A stretch of DNA of 64,000 nt from Neobacillus sp. PS3-40 (GCF_030915485.1 NZ_CP133266.1:1302001-1366000), one strand, 5' to 3'; positions 42,603 through 52,880 are shown, counted from the first letter of the stretch. Numbers and translations are program-made. The notes: generated by a model not told the origin, from the sequence alone.

Positions 42603-45239
42603 CTATTTAGCATCAAACCAAGTTGGACCAAAAGCATAGTCAACTTTTAATGGTACTTTTAATTCAAGTGCATTTTCCATAACATCTGGAACTAATTTTT
42701 TTAATAGATCAAGTTCATCTTGTGGTGCTTCAAAAATTAATTCATCATGGACTTGAAGTAGTAATCGCGTTTTAAGGCCATGAGTCTTTAATGCATCAGC
42801 CATATCAATCATTGCTTTTTTAATTATGTCCGCTGCACTTCCTTGAATCGGAGTGTTCATTGCTGTTCTTTCAGCAAAACTTCTTAAATTGAAATTTCGG
42901 CTAGTAATTTCCGGTATATATCTTCTTCTTTGCATTAGTGTAGTTACGAAGCCTTGTTGTTTGGCTACTTGAACACTATCATCCATATATTCCTTCACAC
43001 CTGGATAACTATTTAAATAGCGATCAATAAATTCCCCTGCTTCTTTTCGGGTAATTCCTAAGTTTTGCGATAATCCATAATCACTTATTCCATAAACTAT
43101 CCCGAAATTAACCGCCTTTGCCTGACGCCTCATATTTGATGTAACTTCTTCCTTCTTCACATGAAAAACTTCCATTGCTGTTTTCGTGTGTATATCAAGA
43201 TCATCCTTAAATGCCTGAATTAACTTTTCATCCCCAGCAATATGGGCAAGAACACGTAACTCGATTTGGGAATAATCCGCAGCAAAAATGATCCAGTCCT
43301 TTTCAGATGGGATAAATGCTTGACGGATTTTACGACCTTCCTCAAGGCGAATCGGGATATTTTGTAGATTTGGATCTGTCGAACTTAATCTTCCAGTTTG
43401 GGTTAATGCTTGGTTAAACCTTGTATGGACGTTTCCTGTTTTAGGATTGACCACTTTGAGAAGCCCTTCAATATACGTAGACTTTAGTTTCCCTAATTGC
43501 CTGTATTGAAGGATTTGGTCAATGATTTCATGATCAGGCGCTAATTTTTCAAGTACGTCTGCAGATGTAGAATAGCCCGTTTTTGTTTTCTTTAAAGAAG
43601 GGAGATTTAATTTTTCAAATAAAATAATGCCTAATTGCTTTGGAGAATTGATATTAAATGTTTCACCTGCAAGATCATATACTTTGCTTTCAATTTCAAG
43701 CAATCTTTCATTGATTCCATCACCCATCAAACGAAGCTGTTCTATATCTACTTTGATACCAGTAGATTCCATATCAGCTAAAATTAAAGATAATGGCATT
43801 TCAAGCTCTTTAAAAAGATCAGCCTGCTCATTCTTTTTTAAATCGTTTTCTAGTTCACTCTCTAATATGGACATAGTAAGACTTTTTCTGACAAGATGCT
43901 TAGCAAGTTCATCTGATTCAGGAACTTTTCTCTTTGCTCCTTTTCCATAAAAGGATTCATCTGATTGAATAGTATGGACATCGTAGTGTTTTGCAATAGA
44001 TGAAAGATCTTCAATATTTTCTGAAGGATCAATAATATAGGAAGCAATGAAAGTATCAAAGACGACTCCTCTTAAATGAATATCATGGTGCCGTAATGAA
44101 ACTTCCGAACGCTTTGCATCATAGACTACCTTACTACTTTCTTCATCTGTAGCCCATTCTTTAAAGACATCTGAATTCAATGCTTTTTCCGTTGGTAAAT
44201 AAAAGTTTCCCTTGTCATTCACAATAGAAAAACCAATAATATCTGCATAATGGTAATTATCATCGAGAACTTCAACGTAAAAATAGTTCTTATCAGAAAA
44301 AATACCTGCTGTTATTTCGTCTGGAACAACATAGTCTATATCCTCTAACTCTTCCGGCTCATCAATTGGGGCATCCTCCCCTAACTTGTCCAATAAAGAG
44401 TAGAAACCAAGTTCTTTAAATAAGACCACCACTTTTTCACGAATAATTCCCTCATACTCTAACTCATCAAGATTAACTATTACGGGTGCTTTTCTTTCGA
44501 TAGTTGCTAATTCCTTGCTCATCAAAGCTTGGTCTTTAAATTCCTCAAGCTTCTCTTTGAGTTTTTTTCCTGTCACCTGATCAATTGATTGAAGTATATT
44601 TTCTAATGAAGAAAATTCCTTTAGAAGCTTAATAGCTGTCTTTTCTCCCACTCCAGGCACACCAGGAATATTATCAGATGTGTCACCCATTAATCCTTTC
44701 ATATCGATAATTTGGCTGGGTATCAGGCCATACTTTTCATTCACATGATTTGGCGTATATTCTTCAATATCGGTGATTCCTTTTCGAGTTATCCCAACTG
44801 TCGTGTGTTCAGAGGATAATTGGGTTAAATCCTTATCCCCAGAAATAACTCTTACTTCATATCCATTCTGCTCTGCAGTTAAGGATAATGTTCCGATAAT
44901 ATCGTCTGCCTCATAGTTTTCAAGTTCATATCTAGATATCCCATAAGCATCAAGCAATTCACGAATAAAAGGAAATTGTTCTGATAGCTCTGGCGGTGTT
45001 TTTTGCCTTCCACCTTTATAGTCTCCAAAGGTTTTATGACGAAAAGTTGTTTTACCAGCATCGAAAGCAACTAACATGTGGGTGGGTTTTTCATCCTCGA
45101 GTATTTTCATTAACATCATCGTAAAACCATAAACAGCATTTGTATGAATACCTTTATCATTATTAAGCAATGGAAGAGCAAAGAATGCACGATAGGCAAT
45201 ACTATTACCATCAATTAAAACAAGCTTCTTCTTTAACAT
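42603..45239 (-). CDS. polA: DNA polymerase I
   Basis: An 878-residue polymerase for Okazaki fragment maturation and repair. It has the 5'-3' exonuclease domain (1-290, with DGNSIAYRAFFALP and GDKDLTQL), a middle 3'-5' exonuclease-like domain lacking the usual metal-binding acidic cluster, and the polymerase domain with SADYSQIELRVLAHIAGDEKLI (motif A, about 650), RRQAKAVNFGIVYG (motif B) and QVHDELIFE (motif C). Loss of proofreading is also seen in B. subtilis PolA. It is 15 bp downstream of phoR. Confidence 0.97.
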   Translation of the reverse strand: MLKKKLVLIDGNSIAYRAFFALPLLNNDKGIHTNAVYGFTMMLMKILEDEKPTHMLVAFDAGKTTFRHKTFGDYKGGRQKTPPELSEQFPFIRELLDAYGISRYELENYEADDIIGTLSLTAEQNGYEVRVISGDKDLTQLSSEHTTVGITRKGITDIEEYTPNHVNEKYGLIPSQIIDMKGLMGDTSDNIPGVPGVGEKTAIKLLKEFSSLENILQSIDQVTGKKLKEKLEEFKDQALMSKELATIERKAPVIVNLDELEYEGIIREKVVVLFKELGFYSLLDKLGEDAPIDEPEELEDIDYVVPDEITAGIFSDKNYFYVEVLDDNYHYADIIGFSIVNDKGNFYLPTEKALNSDVFKEWATDEESSKVVYDAKRSEVSLRHHDIHLRGVVFDTFIASYIIDPSENIEDLSSIAKHYDVHTIQSDESFYGKGAKRKVPESDELAKHLVRKSLTMSILESELENDLKKNEQADLFKELEMPLSLILADMESTGIKVDIEQLRLMGDGINERLLEIESKVYDLAGETFNINSPKQLGIILFEKLNLPSLKKTKTGYSTSADVLEKLAPDHEIIDQILQYRQLGKLKSTYIEGLLKVVNPKTGNVHTRFNQALTQTGRLSSTDPNLQNIPIRLEEGRKIRQAFIPSEKDWIIFAADYSQIELRVLAHIAGDEKLIQAFKDDLDIHTKTAMEVFHVKKEEVTSNMRRQAKAVNFGIVYGISDYGLSQNLGITRKEAGEFIDRYLNSYPGVKEYMDDSVQVAKQQGFVTTLMQRRRYIPEITSRNFNLRSFAERTAMNTPIQGSAADIIKKAMIDMADALKTHGLKTRLLLQVHDELIFEAPQDELDLLKKLVPDVMENALELKVPLKVDYAFGPTWFDAK

Positions 45240-45254
45240 AAAATAAATTCACTC

Positions 45255-47027
45255 CTAGTTTGTCCCATTTATCTTTTTAACTAACTCGATAATAAATTCA
45301 CTACCTTTTCCTATTTCACTTTTCACTTCGATTGTTCCTCGGTGGGCTTCCACTAAATGTTTTACAATCGCCAAACCTAGTCCTGTCCCTCCAGAATTTC
45401 GACTCCTTGCACGATCAACACGGTAAAATCGTTCAAATATTCGAGGAATCTCTTCTTTTTCGATTCCAATCCCGGAATCCTTTATACAAATACGAACTTT
45501 ATTCCCTCTTTCGCGAACAATAATGGTTACAATGCCATCCACAGGCGTATATGTTAGGGCATTACCGACAAGATTGATAAATACCTGTTTTAGGCGGTGT
45601 ATATCTCCTTGTATGATGACAAATTCATTTTCACAAATAAGATTAAGCACTATATTCTTTGCTTCCGCTTTATGTTTGAGCAATGTAATAATTTCTTGAA
45701 GGGTTGACGTCAAATCAAACTCAATCACATTCAGCTTAAAGCCATGTTGTTCCATTTTCGATAAATCAAGGAGATCCTGGATTAGTGATTGAAGTCTATC
45801 ACTTTCTTTTAAAATAATTGAAAGAAATACTTCTAAAGCCTCTTTATCATTCATCGCTCCATCTAAAAGAGTTTCCGCAAACCCTTTAATAGAAGTGACC
45901 GGCGTTTTTAATTCATGCGAAACATTTGCAACAAAGTCTTTCCTGACCTGTTCTAGTTTCTTCATTTCAGTTATATCATGAAATACTAGCAAGACGCCTT
46001 TCCAAACATTATCTGTACCAATAATAGGAACACCATAAACATCAAAATATCTTCTCTCTATCGAGAGTGGAAGAAGCATTTGTTTGCTAACCTTTTGTTC
46101 AGTTTTAAATATTTCCTCAACTAGCTTGCAAACTTCTTGATACTTAATTACTTCATAATAGAGCTTAGCTACATAATCATAAGATTTAACTTGGAAAATT
46201 TCCTTATACCCTTTATTGATTAAATTAATATATCCGCGGCTATCGATCAAAATTAGCCCTGCACCAATATTTTCAATTAGTGCACTTAGACGATCCTCCT
46301 GAACTTCTTGTGTATTGACCATTTCTTGAAGATTTCGAGCAAGAAGGTTAATAGAAGAACTTAACATTCCAGTCACATCTACACTCTCATCTAATGTTCT
46401 TGCTCGGTAATTTCCTTTTGAAAGCTCTATTGCTACATTTGCAGCTGATTCTATAGGCTTTGTAAATCGTGATGCTACACGAATGCTGAGGAAAATGATA
46501 ATAATTAACGCAATCCCCAAGCTGATCGATAGGATCCACCATATTTGACTATAAACCTTTTTTAGTTCACTCGTTTTTGTTGTTAAGAAGATATATCCTT
46601 CCTTTTTTCCATTCTTAAAAAGAGGTTTCCAATAATAGTGAAGGTCATAGCCGTTGCCTTCTACTATTTTCTCTACACTTTCTGGCTTTGTTTGGACTAC
46701 CTCTTTTATCTTCTCTTCCAGTCCGTTTTTGTCATTTTTATTTCTATTTCCGCTATCATATATGACCATTCCGTTGGAGCTTGTTAGAGTAACCCGAACA
46801 TCTAGCATCTTGCTGATATTTAATAACTCGTTCCTATTGATTGAATGAATTCCACCATGGTCATTTATAAACATACTAATAAAATTACTTTCTTTTTTTA
46901 AATGTTCATTAAATAATTGCAAATAATAGCTTTTAAAAAGTTGACCAAGGAATATTCCTAACCCAAGCAAAACGGTGATAATTAAGGTAACTAAAGTAAT
47001 CAGAAGCCTTGTACGAAATTTGGTCAT
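45255..47027 (-). CDS. phoR: Phosphate-sensing histidine kinase PhoR
   Basis: A 590-residue membrane kinase: TM1 (about 9-31), an extracytoplasmic PAS-like domain, TM2 (about 160-180), HAMP, a PAS domain (about 246-350), HisKA with phospho-His in FVANVSHELKTPVTSIKGF and the HATPase domain (NLVGNALTYTP, GIGIEKEEIPRIFERFYR, GGTGLGLAI). It matches B. subtilis PhoR in order and length and responds to phosphate limitation via wall teichoic acid metabolism there. Its ATG overlaps the phoP stop by 4 bp, so translation is probably coupled. Confidence 0.93.
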   Translation of the reverse strand: MTKFRTRLLITLVTLIITVLLGLGIFLGQLFKSYYLQLFNEHLKKESNFISMFINDHGGIHSINRNELLNISKMLDVRVTLTSSNGMVIYDSGNRNKNDKNGLEEKIKEVVQTKPESVEKIVEGNGYDLHYYWKPLFKNGKKEGYIFLTTKTSELKKVYSQIWWILSISLGIALIIIIFLSIRVASRFTKPIESAANVAIELSKGNYRARTLDESVDVTGMLSSSINLLARNLQEMVNTQEVQEDRLSALIENIGAGLILIDSRGYINLINKGYKEIFQVKSYDYVAKLYYEVIKYQEVCKLVEEIFKTEQKVSKQMLLPLSIERRYFDVYGVPIIGTDNVWKGVLLVFHDITEMKKLEQVRKDFVANVSHELKTPVTSIKGFAETLLDGAMNDKEALEVFLSIILKESDRLQSLIQDLLDLSKMEQHGFKLNVIEFDLTSTLQEIITLLKHKAEAKNIVLNLICENEFVIIQGDIHRLKQVFINLVGNALTYTPVDGIVTIIVRERGNKVRICIKDSGIGIEKEEIPRIFERFYRVDRARSRNSGGTGLGLAIVKHLVEAHRGTIEVKSEIGKGSEFIIELVKKINGTN

Positions 47028-47743
47028 GGCTTTGAAGGCTCCTCCAGCTTATATCCTAGACCTCGTATGGTTTTAATATAGACTGGTTTTTTTGAATCAA
47101 TTTCGATTTTTTCCCTTAAATGCGAAATATGTACATCCACAATTCTTGAATCCCCTGCAAACTCGTAATTCCAAACAGCACTTAATAATTGGTCACGAGA
47201 TAAAACTCGACCTAAATTTTTGGCAAAATATAATAAAAGTTCAAACTCCTTAAGAGTTAATTCTAGCAGTTCATCCTTAAAAAAGGCTTCATATTGTTCA
47301 ATAGCTAATTTTAGATCACCAATTTGTAAAAAATCACTTTCACTAATAGCTTTTTCCTGTTCATTTTCCATTTGAACCTGGGTTCTTCTTAGAATAGCTT
47401 TTACTCGTGCAATCACCTCTCTTGGGCTAAATGGTTTAACCATATAATCATCGGCGCCAAGTTCTAACCCTAAGACCTTATCGAATTCATCATCCCTTGC
47501 TGTAAGCATTAATATTGGAGTCATTATCTTTATTTGTCGTAATTGCTTACAGACTTCCATACCATCCAATTTTGGAAGCATTAGGTCCAAAACAATTAGG
47601 TCAGGTGATTCTTTCACTGCTAAATCTTTTCCTGTCTGCCCATCCATTGCTGTTATCACATCAAAACCAGCCTGCTCCAAATTATATTGAAGCAACGTCA
47701 AAATGGATTGCTCGTCATCTACAATAAGTACTTTGTTTCTCAT
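47024..47743 (-). CDS. phoP: Phosphate-starvation response regulator PhoP
   Basis: A 239-residue OmpR-type response regulator. The receiver domain has acidic residues DDE (8-10), phospho-acceptor Asp in LIVLDLMLPKLDG and Lys in MVKPFSPREVIAR; the C-terminal winged helix contains LTLKEFELLLYFAKNLGRVLSRDQLL. Start ATG at 47743 behind GGAGG. The upstream 47744-47963 gap includes a TATAAT near 47804-47809 but only a weak -35, and I cannot define Pho boxes. The IS element lies 220 bp upstream. Confidence 0.94.
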   Translation of the reverse strand: MRNKVLIVDDEQSILTLLQYNLEQAGFDVITAMDGQTGKDLAVKESPDLIVLDLMLPKLDGMEVCKQLRQIKIMTPILMLTARDDEFDKVLGLELGADDYMVKPFSPREVIARVKAILRRTQVQMENEQEKAISESDFLQIGDLKLAIEQYEAFFKDELLELTLKEFELLLYFAKNLGRVLSRDQLLSAVWNYEFAGDSRIVDVHISHLREKIEIDSKKPVYIKTIRGLGYKLEEPSKP

Positions 47744-47998
47744 GTATTCCTCCGCTTAGTAAAATTGCTCCATATTCTTTAAGTAAAACTGCCTTTATTA
47801 TAATATAAACAAAATTTAATTGCCTGTTGATGCCCTAGAAAAGTGAAAACGCCTCTTTTACCAAGACTTGCACTTATTGAAGTCATTTTTTTATATGATT
47901 CCTTAGAACGTAAAGGATCTATACACTTACACTAACAAGTCTTAAAGTCTTACCATATTAATTAAAAGAGGCTGGGACAAAACCCACCTCTGAGATGA

Positions 47999-48043
47999 AA
48001 AAGCCGGTGGAATTTTACGATAAGTAAAATTTCACCGGCTTTG
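47999..48043. terminator. Hairpin inside the left end of the IS
   Basis: AAAGCCGGTG-GAATTTTAC pairs with GTAAAATTTCACCGGCTTT (one mismatch) around GATAA. T residues follow on both sides. It sits ahead of the transposase gene and could stop transcripts from outside. Confidence 0.75.
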
Positions 48044-48123
48044 ATTATTTTCCAATAAAAATAAGGGCCACTTCTGATAAAATAAAGTTACCACACCAAA
48101 TTTCATCCGAAAGAAGGGTCCTT

Positions 48124-49692
48124 ATGTTCAAAAATTATATCATGAATCAATTAGTTTTGCCTTTAGATTTAGAAGTAAAATTACAAAATAATGATATTGC
48201 CTACCATGTCCATCATTTAGTTGAAAGTATCCCTCATGAAGCGTTCGAACCATTTCTTCGAAATGAGGGTTGCCCAGCCTATCATCCACGCATGATGCTT
48301 AAAATTATCTTATGTGCCTACACACAATCTGTCTTTTCAGGGCGTAAAATTGAAGCCTTATTAAAAGATAGTATCCGTATGATGTGGCTGGCTCAAGGAC
48401 ATGAACCAAGCTACCGCACAATAAACCGATTCCGTGTTCAATCAGAAGTGAAAGATTTAATCCGCCAATGTTTCGTCCAATTCCGTTGCCAATTGATTGA
48501 AGAAAAACTTATCGATCAAGAAGCGGTTTTTATCGATGGCACAAAGATTGAAGCAAATGCGAATAAATTTACGTTTGTCTGGAAGAAATCGGTTGAGAAA
48601 TATCATCAAAGTTTAATTGAAAAGTCAAATCAGCTATACAATGAACTACTTGAGAACGAAATCATACCTGAAATTAAATGTGAAAGCGATGAACAGTTAT
48701 CATTGGAAGAGATCGCTCAATTGGTTAAAAAAGTGGACGATGTCGTAACCGAGTATGATAAACAAATTGAAGTATCGACAGACGTTCTAGAACGAAAAGC
48801 CTTAAGAAGTGAACGTAAATACCCGAAACAAGTGCGTAAACAGTTGATTGATTTTGTCTTACGAAAACAGAAATACCAACAAGACTTTGAAATATTTGGC
48901 ACACGTAATAGCTATTCTAAAACAGATCCGGATGCGACATTTATGCGAATGAAAGATGATTATATGCAAAACGGACAATTGAAGGCAGGTTACAATGTAC
49001 AAATCGCAACGGAAGGTCAATACGCGCTTGCCTATAGTTTATTTTCAAACCCAACAGATACACGTACGTTAATTCCATTTCTAGATGAGATCGAGCAGCA
49101 TTATTTCGAGTTACCGAAACACATTGTCGCAGATGCAGGTTATGGTAGTGAACAAAACTATAATGATATCCTTTCGAACAGAAAACGAGAAGCACTTATT
49201 ACGTATAACATGTATTTGAAAGAACAAAAGAAAAAGTATAAACAAAACACATTTAATCCCGACAATTGGCAGTATAATGAAGAAACAGATACATATACAT
49301 GTCCCAATCAGAAACTTCTTAAATTTCAATATCATTCTATACGTAATGACCGTACAGACTTCCAACGGAAGTTCAAAATCTATGAGTGCGAAGACTGTTC
49401 AGGATGCCCGTTCCGTTCATCATGTACAAAAGCAAAAGAAGGAAACAATCGAAAACTAATGGTGAATGAAAAATGGGAACAGCAAAAAGAATATGTAAGA
49501 GAGAAGCTTTCAGAAGAGAAAACGAGTGCCATCTATCGAAAACGCAAAATCGATGTGGAACCAGTTTTTGGATTCTTGAAGGCTAATTTGCGTTTCTCTC
49601 GGTTTTCTGTACGAGGAAAATCGAAAGTAGAAAACGAAATGGGCCTCGCGTTAATGGCAGTGAATTTAAGAAAATTCACTGCCAACAACTAA
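48124..49692 (+). CDS. IS1182-family transposase
   Basis: A 522-residue DDE transposase without frameshift. The first catalytic Asp is in AVFIDGTKIEANANKFTF, the second in HIVADAGYGSEQNY and the Glu in KIDVEPVFGFLKANLRFSRF near the C-terminus, followed by the family ending MGLALMAVNLRKF. A cysteine cluster CEDCSGCPFRSSC lies about residue 428. The ATG at 48124 follows AAAGAAGG. The intact frame and neat ends suggest a recent or still active insertion. Confidence 0.95.
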   Translation: MFKNYIMNQLVLPLDLEVKLQNNDIAYHVHHLVESIPHEAFEPFLRNEGCPAYHPRMMLKIILCAYTQSVFSGRKIEALLKDSIRMMWLAQGHEPSYRTINRFRVQSEVKDLIRQCFVQFRCQLIEEKLIDQEAVFIDGTKIEANANKFTFVWKKSVEKYHQSLIEKSNQLYNELLENEIIPEIKCESDEQLSLEEIAQLVKKVDDVVTEYDKQIEVSTDVLERKALRSERKYPKQVRKQLIDFVLRKQKYQQDFEIFGTRNSYSKTDPDATFMRMKDDYMQNGQLKAGYNVQIATEGQYALAYSLFSNPTDTRTLIPFLDEIEQHYFELPKHIVADAGYGSEQNYNDILSNRKREALITYNMYLKEQKKKYKQNTFNPDNWQYNEETDTYTCPNQKLLKFQYHSIRNDRTDFQRKFKIYECEDCSGCPFRSSCTKAKEGNNRKLMVNEKWEQQKEYVREKLSEEKTSAIYRKRKIDVEPVFGFLKANLRFSRFSVRGKSKVENEMGLALMAVNLRKFTANN

Positions 49693-49725
49693 GGTAATAG
49701 AAGAATTAACACCCCAAAATAGAGA

Positions 49726-49756
49726 AAGGTGAATTTGAGTAAGCTCAAATTCACCT
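49726..49756 (+). terminator. Terminator hairpin after the transposase gene
   Basis: AAGGTGAATTTGAG pairs with CTCAAATTCACCTT around TAAG, followed by TCTTAC. It lies between the transposase stop and the right inverted repeat and should limit readthrough in both directions. Confidence 0.75.
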
Positions 49757-49801
49757 TTCTTACTATTTGAAGCTAGTTATGTCCCAGCCTCTTTTTTCTA
49801 T

Positions 49802-50278
49802 TTAGAAGTTTTCAAGTGCTTTTCCTTCCAATCCTTCTAATCGATACGGAGGGCAGATTTTAAATCTTCCTTTTATAACTGCCTCATTACTTTCATTATT
49901 CCCAACTACACTAACTATTACGTAATGGTTTTGACGATTTACATCAACCACTTCAAATAAAAACTGCACTGTAGCATAATGATAGACTGGTTTAAGAAAT
50001 TCTATTTCTTGGTTTAAAACATGACTTCCAGGTCCCGGTAAATATTTTGATATTGCTGAACTAATGATCCCTGATAACATAATGCTAGGAACAATTGGTT
50101 TTTCATACGGAGTTTGTGATGCATAATCATGCTGAATAAATAATGGATTTGCGTCATCAGTTAATCCTAGATATAGTAAAAGATCTTTATCTTCGATTTT
50201 TTCTGTTAAAGATAATTTTTCTCCAACCATTATTTCATCAATTCTTCTGCCTAATTTACGTTTTTTACCGAGTAACAT
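49802..50278 (-). CDS. MaoC-like hot-dog protein lacking the catalytic His
   Basis: A 158-residue single hot-dog protein related to (R)-specific enoyl-CoA hydratases of the MaoC/PhaJ group. The hydratase signature NPLHxD is changed to NPLFIQHD (in GLTDDANPLFIQHDYA), so the usual catalytic His is Phe and the following Asp is Gln; hydratase activity is doubtful. The ATG at 50278 follows TAGGAGGG; a longer frame to 50350 lacks a ribosome binding site. It lies downstream of mdh, and the IS ends 6 bp past its stop, so its extreme C-terminus might have been altered. Confidence 0.8.
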   Translation of the reverse strand: MLLGKKRKLGRRIDEIMVGEKLSLTEKIEDKDLLLYLGLTDDANPLFIQHDYASQTPYEKPIVPSIMLSGIISSAISKYLPGPGSHVLNQEIEFLKPVYHYATVQFLFEVVDVNRQNHYVIVSVVGNNESNEAVIKGRFKICPPYRLEGLEGKALENF

Positions 50279-50490
50279 AGAAGCCCTCCTAATTTTGTAA
50301 TCGCTTTCATTCGATGTACAATCATCACTCATTATTGATTTTCGGTCCATTTATACTGTAAATCTACAGTAACATATTAATAAGTCCTATTATACTTTAA
50401 AAAAAGGCGCTTAAAATAATTACAAGGACCCATTTTACAGATTATTCTGTTAATAATGATTAAAAAAATATATTTTTCTTTTTTATATGT

Positions 50491-50546
50491 GTAGTTGCCC
50501 TTATGCGCTAGCAGAATTTATGAAAATAAATTCTGATTAGCTAAAA
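50491..50546 (+). repeat. Dispersed structured repeat, copy 5 (3' half)
   Basis: GTAGTTGCCCTTATGCGCTA followed by the AT-rich hairpin GCAGAATTTAT-GAAA-ATAAATTCTG. Its loop is GAAA in place of GGAT. It abuts the mdh terminator. Confidence 0.85.
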
Positions 50547-50570
50547 AATCCGGGGAGTTACCCCCGAATT
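50543..50570 (-). terminator. Terminator of citZ-icd-mdh
   Basis: TTCGGGGG pairs with TCCCCGGA around TAAC on the minus strand (50568-50549), then TTTTTT. It follows the mdh stop at 50579. Confidence 0.85.
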
Positions 50571-50578
50571 TCTATTTT

Positions 50579-51517
50579 TTATGCTAAAATTGCCATTACA
50601 TTTTGAACTGTTTGCACTGATTTATCTAATGCAGCTCTTTCTTCTTGAGTTAATTCAAGTTCAATTATTTTTTCAATTCCATTTGCTCCAAGGATAGTAG
50701 GAACACCAAGGTAAATGCCCTCATAGCCATATTCCCCTTCAAGATATGCAATCGTAGGAAGAACGCGACGTTGATCCTTGAGAATAGCTTCACACATTTC
50801 TACGAGTGATGCTGCGGGTGCATAATATGCACTACCGTTTCCAAGAAGGTTTACGATTTCACCGCCACCTTTTCTTGTCCGTGCAACAATTTCATCAAGG
50901 CGATCCTTCGAGATTAATGTTTCAAGCGGAATACCACCAGCATAGGAATATCGAACAAGTGGTACCATATCATCTCCGTGACCACCTAAAACAAAACCTG
51001 TAATATCTTTAACAGAAATATTTAACTCTTGTGCAATAAAAGTTCTGAAGCGTGCTGTATCAAGTACTCCAGATTGACCGATTACGCGATTTTTTGGAAA
51101 ACCTGATTCTTTATAAACTGTATATGTCATGGCATCAACAGGGTTAGTTAATACGACAATATGACAGTTTGGAGAATATTTTGCAATTTCCTTTGTAACG
51201 CTTTTCATTACCTTTTGGTTTATTTGAACCAAGTCGTCACGGCTCATACCCGGCTTACGAGCAACTCCAGCAGTGATAACAACGATATCAGAATCCTTTG
51301 TATCCTCATAGTTTGATGTACCAGTAATATTAGCATCAAAACCTTGAACAGGACTTGCTTCAAGCATGTCTAACGCTTTCCCTTTAGTAGGATTTTCCAT
51401 TTGAGGAATATCTACTAAAACCACATCACCTAGTTCTTTTTGTGCAAGTAAAAAAGCTGTAGTTGCACCTGTAAATCCGCCGCCGATAACAGAAATCTTT
51501 TTACGATTTAATGACAT
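50579..51517 (-). CDS. mdh: Malate dehydrogenase
   Basis: A 312-residue LDH-like malate dehydrogenase, NAD-dependent, making oxaloacetate for the TCA cycle. The Rossmann motif [13 protein letters not shown], substrate arginines in [19 protein letters not shown], the catalytic His in [14 protein letters not shown] and a complete C-terminus are visible. Length equals B. subtilis Mdh. Last of citZ-icd-mdh; start ATG at 51517 behind GGGGAG. Confidence 0.97.
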   Translation of the reverse strand: MSLNRKKISVIGGGFTGATTAFLLAQKELGDVVLVDIPQMENPTKGKALDMLEASPVQGFDANITGTSNYEDTKDSDIVVITAGVARKPGMSRDDLVQINQKVMKSVTKEIAKYSPNCHIVVLTNPVDAMTYTVYKESGFPKNRVIGQSGVLDTARFRTFIAQELNISVKDITGFVLGGHGDDMVPLVRYSYAGGIPLETLISKDRLDEIVARTRKGGGEIVNLLGNGSAYYAPAASLVEMCEAILKDQRRVLPTIAYLEGEYGYEGIYLGVPTILGANGIEKIIELELTQEERAALDKSVQTVQNVMAILA

Positions 51518-51611
51518 TATGACTCTCCCCTTTAGTTCATATTTATGATTAGCCGTCGTAATTTTAATAATTAAGATCAGCCAATCATTTTGAATAGCAG
51601 TCTATATTATC

Positions 51612-52880
51612 TTAGTCCATATTTTTAATTAATTCATTAGCAAATTCAGATGTTTTAACTTCTCTTGCCCCGTCCATCAATCTTGCGAAATCATATGTTA
51701 CAACTTTTGAAGCAATTGTTTTTTCTACAGAGTTTGTGATTAAATTAGCTGCTTCATTCCAGCCTAAATGTTCAAGCATTAGAACACCAGATAAAATTAC
51801 TGATGATGGGTTTACTTTATCAAGACCTGCATATTTTGGAGCAGTACCATGTGTTGCTTCAAAAATTGCATGACCGGTTTCATAATTAATATTGGCTCCA
51901 GGTGCAATTCCAATTCCGCCAACTTGAGCAGCAAGTGCATCGGACATAAAGTCACCATTTAAGTTCATAGTTGCTACAACATCGAATTCAAGAGGGCGTG
52001 TTAAAATTTGTTGTAAGAAGATATCGGCAATCGCATCTTTTACGATAATTTTACCTGCAGCCTCTGCTTCTGCCTGTGCCTTGTTAGCAGCATCTGTTCC
52101 TTGTTCTGCTTTGATGCGGTCATATTGTACCCATGTGAAAACTTTATCGCCAAATTCCTTTTCAGCAAGCTCGTAGCCCCAGTTTTTAAAGGCACCTTCT
52201 GTAAATTTCATGATATTTCCTTTATGAACAAGTGTTACTGATTTACGGCCTTCATTAATTGCATAATTTATGGCTGCCCGTACAAGACGGCTTGTACCTT
52301 CTTCAGAAACAGGCTTAACCCCAATACCAGATGTTTCTGGGAATCTGATTGCCGTTACACCCATTTCGTTTTGTAAAAAGTTAATAAGCTTTGCTGCTGC
52401 TTCAGAGCCTTTTTCAAATTCAATTCCTGCATAAATATCTTCTGTATTTTCACGGAAAATAACCATATCGGTATCTTGTGGCCGTTTAACTGGAGACGGA
52501 ACACCTTCAAACCATCTAACTGGACGTAAGCACACAAACAAATCCAACTGTTGGCGAAGAGCAACATTTAATGAACGAATTCCACCGCCAATAGGAGTGG
52601 TTAATGGTCCTTTAATAGCAATTAAATATTCATTAATGACATCAAGAGTTTCTTGAGGAAGCCATTCTCCCGTTTGATTAAATGCCTTCTCACCTGCTAA
52701 TACTTCCTTCCAAACAATTTTACGCTCACCTTTATAAGCTTTTTCTACCGCAGCATCTAATACCCTGTATGAAGCCGCCCAAATATCAGGTCCTATGCCG
52801 TCTCCTTCAATAAATGGGATAACTGGACTGTTTGGAACATTTAGAACTCCATCTTTTACTGTAATTTTTTCACCTTGCAT
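51612..52880 (-). CDS. icd: Isocitrate dehydrogenase (NADP)
   Basis: A 422-residue enzyme converting isocitrate to 2-oxoglutarate with NADP. Visible are [14 protein letters not shown], the substrate-site serine in [24 protein letters not shown] (about 106-129), [20 protein letters not shown], metal-binding Asp residues in [16 protein letters not shown] and the cofactor region [11 protein letters not shown]. Length and position match B. subtilis CitC/Icd. It lies 160 bp after citZ and 94 bp before mdh. Confidence 0.97.
   Translation of the reverse strand: MQGEKITVKDGVLNVPNSPVIPFIEGDGIGPDIWAASYRVLDAAVEKAYKGERKIVWKEVLAGEKAFNQTGEWLPQETLDVINEYLIAIKGPLTTPIGGGIRSLNVALRQQLDLFVCLRPVRWFEGVPSPVKRPQDTDMVIFRENTEDIYAGIEFEKGSEAAAKLINFLQNEMGVTAIRFPETSGIGVKPVSEEGTSRLVRAAINYAINEGRKSVTLVHKGNIMKFTEGAFKNWGYELAEKEFGDKVFTWVQYDRIKAEQGTDAANKAQAEAEAAGKIIVKDAIADIFLQQILTRPLEFDVVATMNLNGDFMSDALAAQVGGIGIAPGANINYETGHAIFEATHGTAPKYAGLDKVNPSSVILSGVLMLEHLGWNEAANLITNSVEKTIASKVVTYDFARLMDGAREVKTSEFANELIKNMD

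Larger units (their letters stand above)
47964..49795 (+). mobile_element. IS1182-type insertion sequence, complete
   Basis: The 1.83-kb element is bounded by inverted repeats of about 20 bp, AAAAGAGGCTGGGACAAAAC on the left and the matching AAAAGAGGCTGGGACATAAC on the opposite strand at the right. It encodes one intact transposase. Strong hairpins lie just inside each end (47999-48043 and 49726-49756). I cannot define a target duplication from the flanks. It separates phoP from the MaoC-like gene and ends 6 bp before the latter's stop codon. Confidence 0.93.

Noticed and set aside
47744-47963. Pho boxes and promoter of phoP
   Set aside because: A TATAAT is present, but I could not find a convincing -35 or properly spaced PhoP repeats.
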